The notes beneath the pieces were generated by a model. It had not been told where the DNA came from. It saw only the letters and a list, made by a program, of their open reading frames with translations, and made no database searches. From assembly GCA_008921705.1 (NCBI GenBank), contig VFFE01006863.1, forward strand, positions 1 through 64,000: DNA of 64,000 nt, given 5' to 3'. This document shows, in pieces, positions 1-21,109 of the stretch (positions are counted from its first letter, which is position 1; every line of letters starts with the position of its first letter). The stretch comes from Burhinus oedicnemus (lineage: Eukaryota > Chordata > Aves > Charadriiformes > Burhinidae). A program made the position numbers and the translations under genes.

Positions 1-600
1 CATCTAGTCCAACCCCCCTGCCAGAGCAGGTTCACCTACAGCAGGTTGCACAGGATGGCGTCCAGGTGGGTTTGGAATGTCTCCAGAGTCGGAGACTCCA
101 CCACCTCTCTGGGCAGCCTGTTCCAGTGCTCTGCCACCCTCAAAGGAAAGAAGTTCCTCCTCATATTTAGATGGAACTTCCTATGTTCAAGTTTGTGCCC
201 GTTGCCTCTTGTCCTATCACTGGGCACCACTGAAAAAACACTGGTCCCATCCTCCTGGCACCTTCCCTTTAAGTATTTCTAAGCATTGATGGGATCCCCC
301 CTCAGTCTTCTCCTCTCCAGACTGAAAAGACCCAAGTCCCTCAGCCTTTCCTCATAAGACAGATGTTCCAGTCCCCTAATCATCTTTGTAGCCCTTTGCT
401 GTACCCTCTCCAGCAGTTCCCTGTCCTCCTTGAACCGGGGAGCCCAGAACTGGACACAGTACTCTGGATGCGGCCTCATCGGGGCAGAGTAAAGGGGGAG
501 GATAACCTCCCTCAACCTGCTGGCCACGCTCTTCTTGATGTACCCCAGGATGTTAAGCTCTTCTGCTAAGTTGTGTCTGGTCTCTGCATCTCCAAGGCCA
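1..600 (-). mobile_element. CR1 LINE fragment, young copy, C-terminal part of ORF2
   Basis: Read on the minus strand, this stretch encodes the end of the CR1 ORF2 reverse-transcriptase polyprotein, with family motifs such as [48 protein letters not shown] and [17 protein letters not shown]. The sense strand is minus, so the 3' end lies at or beyond position 1 and the 5' truncation is near 600. The frame is broken between the two open pieces (about 279-605 and 36-230), so the copy is dead. It sits in the last intron of MFSD13A, about 70 bp upstream of the acceptor. Positions 1-396 match 11215-11610 with four substitutions, so it belongs to a recently active subfamily. Confidence 0.93.
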
Positions 601-671
601 GTCACTCGGAGAGAATGAACAAGGGTCCATCCCCACTGTCCCCAGTCTCACAAACTCTTCTCTGACACCAG

Positions 672-925
672 GCTATGACATCTTCCAGCACAATCCCTTG
701 AGCAACGTGGTGAGTGCCCAGCCGAAGCTGGAGTCTGCTGCAACCTTAGAGCCAACTCTTCGCCAGGGCTGCTTTTACCTCCTCGTCTTCGTACCCATCA
801 CATGTGCACTGCTGCAGCTCCTCAGCTGGTCGCAGTTCAGCTTGCATGGGAAACATCTGCAGATGGTGAAGGCTCAGCGCCAAAGCCTGATGCAAGGCCG
901 AGCACCAGCGGTCAAAATGATCTAG
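672..925 (+). CDS. MFSD13A: MFSD13A (TMEM180) terminal coding exon
   Basis: This is the last exon of a multi-pass MFS-like membrane protein. The acceptor is the AG at 670-671. The exon opens in phase with two bases of a split glycine codon, continues YDIFQHNPL, and stops at TAG 923-925, giving 83 whole codons plus stop. It contains the last transmembrane helix ([19 protein letters not shown]), then a cytosolic tail with [10 protein letters not shown] and MVKAQRQSL, ending VKMI. These match the C-terminus of vertebrate MFSD13A/TMEM180 as I remember it. The middle ([15 protein letters not shown]) is the variable loop. The transport substrate is not known to me. The gene runs tail-to-tail with ACTR1A, the expected neighbour. 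The upstream exons lie outside the window. Confidence 0.93.
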
Positions 926-2525
926 GAGTGTCTGAGCCCCTGGGGTGGTGTTGGTTCCAGGCTGGTGCAGGATGGCAGGCTCAGCGCAGGAATCGTAGGC
1001 TGAGCAACCCCGATGTTTACGGTTCAACTGTGAAATGCGGTAATGCCAATGGTTACTCATTCCAGGAGGTGGTCGCTGGGGAAGGCAGAGGAGTTCAGCG
1101 TGTGAGGGGCCTGGGATGGATCGTTCGGCCACAGGAGCAAGAACGCTTTATCCTAGCCTATCCCAGGGAGCAGAGGGCTGGTCATCCCAGCAGGGAGGTG
1201 CTGGGTTGCAGTGTGTGCTGGGGACAGCCACATCTCCAGTGTAGTCCTCTGCCCTGGTCATGGCCGTGGGGAGCCGCAGCTTCTCTGGCTGAGCAGGAGG
1301 GGACTGCACAGGGACACCTTCCTTGCTAGAGCCCTGCAGCTTTGGGGAGTGGAAGGCTCCTGAGGGACCGAGTGACCAAGGGGGTGATTTCAGGACAGAA
1401 GGAGCAGAGATGGGAGGACCCTGAAGGCCTTTCCCAGTAGCGGGTACAACCCCTCCCACATACAGTGCTGCCGTTCTTGGACCAAGTCCACTCTTAGGCA
1501 TTTCTTGTTCCCAGGAAAATATCCTGCACAGCCAGGGTCTGCCGGCTGTGCTTGTCTTATGCTCAGGCTCCCTTCTTTGTGGCCTTGCAGAGGGAGTTGT
1601 TGCTGGGCTGGGAAAGGTGCTGGGCTTGAACTGGGCTTGGAGCCTTGAGCTGGAACATCTCATCTGGCATGCCATCACCTGTGTTTATCCCTCCTCTCTC
1701 CTCCACAGCCCTTTACAGTCAGTGTGTCCCACAGCTGTGCTGTGAGCCCCATCTCATGCTCACTGGGGCTGAGGTCAGGAAACCAACCCCCAATGGAGCT
1801 GACAGAGGTGCCTCCCTGCCCAGGGCTGTCCCAGGTGACCCAGTGAGGCAGCCTGGCGCCTTCCCCTCTTGCAGGAGGAGAGCACAGCCTGGAGGAGACA
1901 CCAGGTTTCATTTTTGTGCCTTCGATTCCTCTTGGGAGCCTGTCTGACACGTGCTGGGCAGTCACAGGGTTGAGATTTTACCTCTGTGGGGAGAGACAGA
2001 CACCTTGGCTCATCTCCACTTAAGACGGTGCCCCAGAGTTTGATCATCTTGTCTGGCTGCTAAGCCATGGACCTAAGGAAGAGAGCAGGTGGTTTGGGCT
2101 CCCTGGTTGTGGCTGGGAGCAGACCAGGCAGATAGTCACCAAAGGGATATCCTTGAGGTGAGGGAGTGCCTCCTCAATCCCTGGAACCTATTTGGGGGCA
2201 GGCAGAAGAGATGTGCCAAAACAGAGCTCTGCCCTGTGCGTCCCTGCAGGAGGAGAGGGTGTGCAGGCAGCATTTGAAGGCTGCTCTGTGCTTAGGGGCG
2301 TGATGTTCTTTGCTTAGTGCCAGGTCCCCTCTGGGGTCTCAGCCCACAAACCTGCCATCTTGCCTCAGGACATGGCTGCCTTCTGTCTTGGACCAAGACA
2401 TTCCCACCACAAGGGTTCTGTAGCTCTTGATGGTTCAATCATAAGTTATTTGTGCAACTTCTAACAGAGTTTGGGAATGAGTCTTCATTTCATAAATTAA
2501 AGATGATCTTTTCTGTACTGCGCAG
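926..2525 (+). other. MFSD13A: MFSD13A 3' UTR (inferred extent)
   Basis: This is non-coding sequence after the MFSD13A stop. I infer that it is 3' UTR up to about 20-25 bases past the ATTAAA at 2496-2501. It is GC-moderate, carries no repeat I recognise, and contains only short overlapping frames typical of chance. The extent is an inference from the polyadenylation signal, not from transcript data. Confidence 0.5.
2496..2501 (+). terminator. Candidate MFSD13A polyadenylation signal (ATTAAA)
   Basis: This is the only good AATAAA/ATTAAA hexamer that I see on the plus strand between the MFSD13A stop and the convergent ACTR1A gene. A CA dinucleotide about 20 bases later (around 2523) and a T-rich GTGATTTTTCT stretch just after it fit the usual cleavage-site and downstream-element layout. 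Confidence 0.5.
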
Positions 2526-3225
2526 TGATTTTTCTAGCAGGTGGCTCTAACCTGGCTGGGTTCATGTGGTGCCACAGGGCCACAGCTGTGGTTGTATGGG
2601 AGAAAACGGGACTGTTCCTCTCCAGCAAAACTGTGTGCTGGGGCCTGGGCCTGTTTCTGCAGGGGGCAGAGAGAACCAGTGGGCTGGTGTGTCACCTGCC
2701 TTTTGTGGGGAGGTGCTTTGGAAGGCCTCAGGGGCGAGACGTCCTCTTCCTTCACCTTTTGGGGACAGTTGCTGGCCTGGGCTCTGCCACCTTCCCACAC
2801 CTGCCCTGGGAGCAAAGCTTGCCATGCTAGTTCTCAGCACATGCCTGGGCTGGTACCAGCTCTTCTCATGATAACAGTGGCATTGCTCCCATTACCCTTG
2901 CTCAGCCAGGGCTGCCCTCGCTGCCTGCACCAGCCTTTGGTCACAGCTTCTCTACGCCTCAGCTGCCCTCAACCTGTCTGCAGTGAGAAACATAATTAGA
3001 ATGGTTGCTGAGGGGAAGAGTAGCTTTGGACACCACTAGTGCAGACCACAGCTGCAGCCCAGGACTCTCCTCCCTCTGCTCAAAACCCAGATCAGGAACG
3101 CAATCCTGGACCAGAGATGGTCTCTTTGCAGAGACTGGCCAGCAACAATTCTGCAGAGGCAAGAGAAGAGCACAAGTTACCTCTTTAAAAATGCAAATGG
3201 GGGAAGATGAGGCCAGGAGGCTGGA
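2526..3225. other. Intergenic spacer between convergent MFSD13A and ACTR1A
   Basis: About 700 bp between the inferred 3' ends of two convergent genes. Several overlapping open frames exist on both strands (for example 2541-2999), but none resembles a known protein and none has splice-like boundaries. I see no repeat or RNA gene here. Confidence 0.5.
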
Positions 3226-3243
3226 GGGTTGTATATGAATGAC

Positions 3244-3249
3244 TTTATT
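3244..3249 (-). terminator. Distal candidate ACTR1A polyadenylation signal (AATAAA)
   Basis: Plus-strand tttatt is AATAAA on the minus strand, in the context CTTAAATAAAGTCATTC. It would give ACTR1A a 3' UTR of about 2.2 kb. The sequence after it on the minus strand is not GU-rich, which weakens the call compared with the proximal site. Confidence 0.4.
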
Positions 3250-4193
3250 TAAGTATGCTGGGCACCACCAGGCAACATGGTTTGGACAGTGCGCGAGGGA
3301 ACAGTCAGGCAGATCAAACAAATCCTAGATTGGAGACAGCACCTTTCTGTCTGGTCACTGCAGGTTACAAAACGGAGCACTGCTGCTTCTGCAAGGCCAG
3401 CAGAGAGGCTGGGAGGGGGAGGAAGAGATCAGGGGCACTGCCTGGGTGGCATGTGGTAACTGAACCCAGAGGGGTTTGCTTCTTCCCCTCTGCATGCTGC
3501 AGCAAACCAACAAGAACGCAACTGTATTTTTTCAGCAGAACAAGGCTGAGCATTGACAACTCTTTTCTACCTGACAGGTTCTTGCTTAAAAAACAGTCTG
3601 CTCTGATGGGGGTAGGTGAATGAGCAGCCCGGCTTCAGCTGGGAAGAGACCACCACACCTGCTTGCCTACAGCCTCTCTGAGCCCAGTGGTGAGCCCTGA
3701 GAACATGGTTCCCACAGGGGCAACACACTGCTGCTTACATTCATGTCAGCTGGGGCAAAGCACCAGCTTTTGCCCTGCCTCTGCAGCAGGCTGGCAGCAG
3801 AGCTGCAGCAGCCCTTGGCTCTTAGCCCATCTCTGCACTTGAGAGTGACCCCGAGGTGATGCGTGGCAATGAACAGAAAGGAGGGGAACAGGGAGGAACT
3901 GCCACCGAGCAACTCCAGCTCCACAGCTACTGCCAGGTACTGCAGAAAGTTGACAATCGGGGATTAAAAAAAAAAGAAAAAAAGAGCACCAAATAATGCA
4001 TAAGAAAATGTAAAGGGGAAACAGTAGCACATCCCAACACAAGTGGGTCTGCAGGCCTGCCCGTGGCTGTAAAAGCAGTAGAAGCAAAGCAGCCACCAGG
4101 TGAGCAGAAAGGCATGCGCAGTACAGCCGAACACAGCCATCGTGACAGCTTCCTGCTCACAAACCTGCTGCTCACACCAACGTCCTGGTACAG

Positions 4194-4199
4194 TTTATT
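4194..4199 (-). terminator. Proximal candidate ACTR1A polyadenylation signal (AATAAA)
   Basis: The minus strand reads CAATAAACTGTACCAGG and is followed about 20 bases later by GTTGGTGTGAG, a good GU-rich downstream element. Use of this site would give a 3' UTR of about 1.2 kb. Both this site and the distal one may be used. Confidence 0.5.
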
Positions 4200-4796
4200 G
4201 TCCTCTCATTTACTGTATTCATAGAGAACAGCAAGACTCCCTAAAGAGCTGGCTGCCCGTTCCGCTAAGCATGTGTGCGGTGAACAGTGTTAGCATCGAA
4301 CAACGGACAGCTGGGTAACAGGTGTTCAAAGAAGACCCAAAGCATAATTCCCAGGTGCTGTGGTCAGTATTTGAGATATCCTCAGACATTTCAATAAATA
4401 AAACAATTTTTACATTACAATGCACTTTTCCAATTATTATTTTGCCCCAGAATGGATAAAGTACACAAGAGTTATGCCTGGCTGCAAATACATGCTCCCT
4501 TTGCCCTGACATGGCAGGAAGTGGGGAAGCAGCCTCAACTCTTACAGAGAAAGAACATGAGAACTCAGCACTGTAAATCTTGGCAGGTGGAGGGGGAACA
4601 CACAAGTGCCTTCACCCCCATTCTGGGGCACTTGCTTCCAGAGGAGAAAAGGTATTTAAAACAAGGTACGAGAGAATAACCGTCTAGTACAATGATAGCT
4701 GATTAGATTTGCTTTGTTCTATTCCATGCAATACAAACTAAGTCCTATCACCAACTTCTCCAGCTGTGGTGCAGACCCACACATCAGGCTAAGAAG

Positions 4797-4828
4797 TTAC
4801 ACACGCATACACACACTCACACACCAAA
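4797..4828. repeat. CA-rich simple repeat
   Basis: Imperfect CA repeat (acacacgcatacacacactc and following bases). It lies in the inferred ACTR1A 3' UTR, where it would read as UG-rich RNA. Confidence 0.7.
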
Positions 4829-5306
4829 AACAGTAGGGGCAAATGGGCTTAACTGTTGAGAATGTGCTTTCTCTTAAAAAAAATATATTAAAAACAACTT
4901 CAAAAAAAACCTACTGATGGTGAAGACACTGCTGAAGAAGAAAGTAGCTATGAGGCCTCAGCTATGTGTTTCCAGACAATCCAGGCATCGCAGTCAGGCT
5001 GACTAAAGCCTGCGTGAGCAGTCTGCAGTGGTTGGCTCCCTTCTGGCTTGCTAGGCAGTTTCTATAAGCTGTTCCCTTTGTTTTTGCTTGCTTGTTTGTT
5101 TTACAGTGACAAATGTGATTGCAATACAGAAATTAAGGGACTGAAATGAAAAAGGAATGGGCCGTTCTGGAGAAATTCAGACTGGTATTTTCTCCTTTCC
5201 ATTTAAAAAAAAAATCAACAAAAATAAAAAAATAAGAAGTTAGTAGTACTAATACAACCCTCCTGCTGCTGTCGTCTTTGCTCAGTGACATCGGGGCATG
5301 CTGGCG

Positions 5307-5322
5307 CACACACACACACACA
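5307..5322. repeat. (CA)8 microsatellite in ACTR1A 3' UTR
   Basis: Eight perfect CA units. In the ACTR1A mRNA this is (UG)8, beginning about 85 nt after the stop codon. Confidence 0.9.
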
Positions 5323-5406
5323 GGCAGCTCTCAGACACTCGGACTCAGAAAAGCGAGTTTAGAACTGAAGTGAGTCTTCGGAGGAGACTGAGGACAGGTC
5401 CCAGGG

Positions 5407-15498
<10,092 letters not shown>

Positions 15499-18400
15499 CT
15501 GTGGAAACAGCAGACAAATACATGAGCTTATAATTCATTCAGTCACCTTCATAAGTTTTAAAGGAGTAGCAAAGTACATCAGCATTGCCAGATCCTTTCC
15601 TTTTTACTAGGAATAAAGCTAGGCAGGGACTGATTCTCCAGGCAGGGTCAGGGATGGGAAGGTGCCAGCAGGCCAGCTTGGCCACTAGAGGGGAGTAACT
15701 GGCACCCTCCCTGGCAGCGACACATCACACACGGCACAAACACCCAGGAGCCTGCTGGTACTGCTCCGCAAACACACCCAAATGCCGCTCTGTACAGACA
15801 AGTATTTTTCTACCCAGTGGTACTGCTATGGGTGCAGGAGGTTAAATCCAAGCTCTGCAGCTTTCTATTGATCTTAAATACTCTCTGGGTGGAGGAGAGC
15901 ACTCCAGAAAGCTGAGCAAGAGCAACTGAACCCTGCCAGCTTCAGGGGCTACTGCTAAACGGAGGAGGATGAAGGCTGTAAGCCTCTCGGAAGAAGCAGC
16001 AGATTTGGAAAGGATGGCGGGAGAGTGGATAAAGTCAGAGAAGGGAGTAGGAAAGGACTGTGTGAAACAGGTTGGAGCGGAGACTAGGGAAAAGAAGATC
16101 AGGTGGTGGATAAACTAGCTAAAGCTAAGGAGGCAGGTCGCAGAAATGTAGTCAGAAAAGACACTGGAAATGAACCCAGACGAGGGTCTGGACAAAACAA
16201 AGGTTCCAGTCAGACTGCAAGGGGAAGGGCTGGAGGCAGGAAGAGCGGCTGACAGGATAAGGCTTGTTTAGAAGGGACAAGGAAGAAGAGATTAGGTATG
16301 GCAGCCAGAAAGGTGCAAGATCCAAAAAGCATTCTGCAACAAAGCAGCACAAGCAGCAAACACAGAGCGGGTAAAACCAGCCGCAGGGAGGCCCTGGCAG
16401 GGAGTCAGTGCCAGGCATCTGGCCCCACAGCTCCCATCCCTGTCAGTATCATCCAGAGGCATCCCGGCAACCCCATCATCAACTTGGACTTGTGCTGACT
16501 CCTTCCCCTCCTCCATTTCCTGTCCCTGCGCAAAGGAGTGACATCTTGAAACGATGAGCAGCTTGCAGGAACACCCAAGTTTTGCTAAGGAGTGGATTTT
16601 CATAGGATCTCCTCGGATAAGCTGTTTCACTGGTAATCCCAGACAACCATGGGAGCAAGCTGTTCTACAGAAAGAGGAGCAGTTCCGCTTTATCCCGTAC
16701 TGGGAACAAAGCACGTGCGTTTGCACTGAAACCTGTGACGTGCCTGTTCACTCTCAAGGGCTCTGCTGTTTTTGAAGCCAAAAAGACATTTTCGATGCCC
16801 CAGAGCATTTTAAAACGAGTAGTGACACAGTTCCTCTGCTGCTTTCCCCCTGCCACCCCATCTGCGTGGGTCAGCATCACTGCTGTCACTTGGAGGCTGA
16901 GGCCAAACGAGCTGCTGAGGGCTCTGCCAGACAAGCTCTGGCTGCAGCGGTTTCTGATGGTGCTGTCCCAGTGCCAGAGGTTACCAGCCAGAGCAGGCTC
17001 AGCAGAAAGGAATGCGGGGCAGCCCCAGCCTCTCCAGTTCACAGTCCGGCACCTTATTCCCAAGCTACTCTCATCAGCAGTTTCAGCCGAGGTGCAGGGC
17101 TTTGTATAGAGCCTGTGTGCTCAGCCACCAGGGCCAGGGCACTCCTGCCTTAAAACCGCCAGTCAGATTTGCCAGGATGCACCCGTAAGATATGAGTATC
17201 AGGAACACTCTGCAAACCAGACCTGGCTAGTTATAAAAGATAGATTGCTCAAATCCTCATCTCCTCACAAATGCCTGCAGCCAGGCTGGCTCAAGGAGCA
17301 CACCCAAGCTAGCAGCTGGGCAGGACTAGTCCCTCCGGGCAAGAGGGACTCGGCTCCAGTTGCATCCCATAGTCTGCACTAACAGGGACTGGTGTGACAA
17401 AGTGGCCTGCGAAGTGTTAAAAAGATTTGCCTTTAGACAGACTCTCTTCTGGCTATTCACTTCAAAGTGAAGCAAGGAATAAAACAAAAGCACTATTTTG
17501 TTTTTCCATATCATAGCTTATAAACAACTCTATACCTGGGAAATAATGCCATCCTTTGTCAAGCCTTGTGGCAAAAAAGTTGAATCAAATGCAGTAATGT
17601 AACCACATCAGAATATTGTGCTTATTGAATATTTTATTCAAGGTAATGACTGATCTTGCTGCCAGCAGAGTCTGCTGCTGGGAAGTGGTTTCAGGAGAAC
17701 AATGATGCTCCTATTTTAATGCAGAGATGAAACTTCCTTATGCCAGGCCAAAAACTACCCAGTGTATCCTGGTGAGATTCCCAGGAAGTTCTGCACTTTA
17801 AAATACACAAATTGAAGTTCAAAGTTAACCGAATGTGTTGGTAGTTCAGAAATCCCAGCTGCAGTCAAAGACAAGTGACTGTTTTGAATGTGCTAGTAGG
17901 ATGGGACTTCTACACAGTTGTGCTTCCAAGTGCCTGGGCATAAACCGAGCACAGCTGTTTGCTATCTCCGCACTACAAAGACCTGACAGCACTCTTTGAC
18001 CTATTCAGTTTTTCCTGAAAACATTTTACTTCTTTGAAGATATGTGTGCACTGAGTAAATCCATTTATTATAGCCCAGTTTGAGATTCCCATACAATGAG
18101 GGGAAAAGGTTTAAGTTTTGAAATAACCTTGGCTGATTCAGAATGTTTAAAGCAAAGACCTGTTTTTTCACCTTTCTTTCAGATAAGCAAAAACATATGC
18201 ATCCTCTTTTCTGCTACAAACTTTGATTTCTTAAAACTTACAAGAATTTAAAAATTAACATCCCTCCACCTGCAACTATTCCAGCTAGGCTCTCATCCCA
18301 TTTTGTTTGGGTTTTTTGTTTTGTTTTGCATTTTTTTTCTTTTATTTTTTTAATCTGAGTAAAAAATACAAGAAGAAATAAAAACTATGTGTCAAATGTA

Positions 18401-20440
18401 AACATCAAGGAAGATAAACACAAGGAAAATTCTCACAAGTACACTGAAGTAACAGAACATGCCTCTTCCACTAGCTCTGTAGCTAGTCAGTTATTGATTC
18501 ATTCACCTTTACGCATTTAGGACTCAAATTTAAATGGAAATCACCAGGAGAGTCAAATCCACCATGTAGCACTTTTTATGGAGAGTGCACATTTCATATT
18601 GTTGTAGACCTATTTTACTAGATACACATTTTATAAGATGAAGAACAAACCAAAGACACAACAACCCTTACTGACAGCTCAGCTGTTTAAAGTGCCACCA
18701 CTTAAGACTACAAAGCCAAATTTTATCCTCTTTTATGTAAACAGAGACAATTCCATGGAGGTCAAGGAATTTGCACTTGCTTAGGCCACAGCTGAACCAC
18801 GCTATATATTTACATGTGCATTACATTCATCAGGGCTCCCAGACCATTTACTTCAGAGAAGGCTTGTTGGAGTGGGAACACAACGTGTCAAAACGACTTA
18901 TTGGACAAGAAGGAGTATTAAGGTTGTGCTGAGGTACAGCTCCAACCTCTCATGGTATATTACAAAACTCTCCCTACTGAAAACACGCAGCTAAGTGTAC
19001 TGTTGGGTAAGAGAAAAAAAAACCCTCCTTGTCGAGATTTTAGCTTCCTACCTTAACGTCCCTTTGGAACACACTGAGAAACTAGAGCAGGGCCAGGACT
19101 GCGGGGGGGACGACTGTGGCTTGTTCACCAGTGCAGCACCTCATTGCCCCCTCCCATCCACACACATACGTGAGACGGGGTAACATTCAGCCTTGAAAAG
19201 CTGCCTGCAGCTCTCTGAGGAGAAGCAGTAATGAGGCAGCAGGAACAGCAGTACCTGCTCTGTGCAGTTCCACTTCCCATCCTGCCTGAACTCAGAAGAG
19301 TACCAAAAATGCAGTGTCACCACAAGGTTCCTCGGCTGACAGCCTGCCAGCGTTAAAGGCAGATGTCACAACAACCGCTTCATTCTACTTCTTGTACAGG
19401 GGAGGAAGGGAGGGAACTCATTTATCAGAGTGGCAAGAAGAAGAATTAGCTTTTATAAGACCAGCTGATGAAATGACAGAAGAAACAGAGTTAGTGGCTG
19501 GCACACGAGCCCTTCTTCAGGACTGAAGCAGTGGCAGCAATCATTGCGCTAAACAACAAAAGGACAGGCTGAAATTAGATATAGGCTGGTATTATATGAC
19601 TCCAGCACAACAAACTCATCCTCACAGTACCAGAGTGCCTGGAAATAACTTTAATGGTTAGCTAATCACTCAACAACACAGCAGCATCAGTGCTAGTCTA
19701 GTCATTCCTAAGGATAATCAACCTAACTTATTCTTTAATGTCTCCAATAAAGAAGATAATGTTTTTCTTCACATAGTCAATTCTACTGCTTAATCTCCTT
19801 TTCCATTAGATATTTTCCTTCAGTGTCTAACCTAAATCTCTCTGCTGTGATTCCGGCGGAAGAAACAAAAGCAAAACTGTATCAGAGAGCTCAAGTTGTA
19901 GAGAGGAAATTGGGATCAATAATAAAGAAGGGGTCAGAAGAATAATTGGCTTGATCTGAGAAGACCTACAATCATCCAGCTTATGGGAAAAAAAGGCAAC
20001 AGGCTGAGAAGTACGACGCTAGCAAGTCCATATGTCATATGGCGAAAAGATTCAGCAGAAATTAAAATGATGGAGAAAGAAGGGAACACAACGCTGACCC
20101 TTTGAAACAACAGACTCTGAATCACTGGCAGTAGAGGTCAGAAGGGAGGAGCATGAATTTGTGACTCCCTACACTGAAGGAGGCTCCCTCCAAGATATGC
20201 CCCCCCCACCCCTTCCTGGATGGTTCTTTCTCTTGGGAGGCCAGCACGGATGGGGCTAATAAGAACCAGAGTCAGAAGTATCTCAGCAAGGCATGCAACC
20301 ACTCTCATTCATCTCAAACTGAGCTATTACCCACACAGGTTGAAGGTCTGCTTGGAGCTAATGAGAAGCATTATCAGCTAGGAGCAGCCATCTGCGACAC
20401 CACACCCCGCTGTCAAATTATAGCTGATGCAACCCGCGCT
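15499..20440 (-). other. ACTR1A intron 1 (visible part)
   Basis: About 5 kb between exon 2 and the CpG island. I searched it by eye for the first exon (the codons for VIANQPVVIDN) on the minus strand and did not find it. T/A-rich runs occur at 18300-18420. Chance open frames include 16292-16726. No repeat family is recognised with confidence. Confidence 0.7.
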
Positions 20441-20449
20441 GGGAGCAGT

Positions 20450-21089
20450 TCCTTCAGGAGTTCTGCCTCCCGCCGGCTTCGGCAGGGGAACCCGTGCCTT
20501 GGGTGCTGTCACTCCCTTGCTGTGACCGCTGGGCGGAGGTGGCTGGCACTGGGGGCGGCTGTCCCCCTTTCGCTGGGCCTGTGACCGGGGGGGTGGGGGA
20601 GGGGGGGCGTTGGCTGCAGGGTGTCATCTCCAGCTTGACCCGACAGAGACGAGCAGACACCCCTGGGCACGTCGGGAGCCCGGCCAGGGCCGGGCCCACC
20701 AGCCCCCATTGTCCCCCAGGCACAAAGAGGGACAAGGCGGGGCCGCGGAGCCGGGGGTGCAGCCCCGCCTGACGGACGGCTCGAGCTGCCAATGAGGACA
20801 GGTGCTCTCCGCGAGGGCGGGGCGGGAGGCGCCCCGCTTCGGCAGGTAACGCCGGGCTGCCCCCGCTGACTGACAGCCGCCCCAGCCAATAGGGTCGCCC
20901 CGCCCCTCCCAGCCAGCAGGCACCTCGGCGGCAGCGGGGGCCGCTCCCCACCGGCGAGGGGCAGCGGCCCTCCGGCGGGTGACAGGCAGGCACCTCAGCC
21001 AATCGCGGTGCGCCGAACCGCGGCGGCCCCGCCCCGGCGGCGGCCTGCGAGGACGCAGCGTATGGCGCCGTATGAGGGCCCGAGGCGGC
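20450..21089. promoter_or_regulatory. CpG island, ACTR1A/SUFU bidirectional promoter region
   Basis: About 640 bp of very GC-rich, CpG-dense sequence between the visible parts of two divergent genes. It contains CCAAT boxes at 20789-20793, 20886-20890 and 20999-21003, all on the plus strand and about 100 bp apart. It also has GC boxes such as CCCCGCCCCTCC (about 20897), gggcggggcggg (about 20817) and CCCCGCCCCGGCGG (about 21029), and no clear TATA box. The island is cut by the assembly gap. The divergent layout matches the head-to-head human genes, so a shared promoter is a reasonable inference. The exact start sites cannot be placed. Confidence 0.8.
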
Positions 21090-21109
21090 NNNNNNNNNNN
21101 NNNNNNNNN
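21090..21109. other. Assembly gap of 20 N (nominal size)
   Basis: Twenty Ns inside the CpG island. Exon 1 of ACTR1A (about 48 coding nt) and exon 1 of SUFU (about 182 coding nt in human) are both absent from the visible sequence, so the true missing length is probably several hundred bases or more. Confidence 0.95.

Larger units (their letters stand above)
4180..5406 (-). other. ACTR1A: ACTR1A 3' UTR (to the proximal poly(A) site)
   Basis: Non-coding sequence directly after the ACTR1A stop. It holds a CA/UG dinucleotide tract about 90 bases from the stop, a second CA-rich stretch at 4797-4828 and several A/T-rich runs. It may continue to about 3225 if the distal signal is used. Confidence 0.6.

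Noticed and set aside
36..605. Minus-strand open frames as host genes
   Set aside because: They are the C-terminal part of CR1 ORF2, as is the matching frame at 11250-11444.
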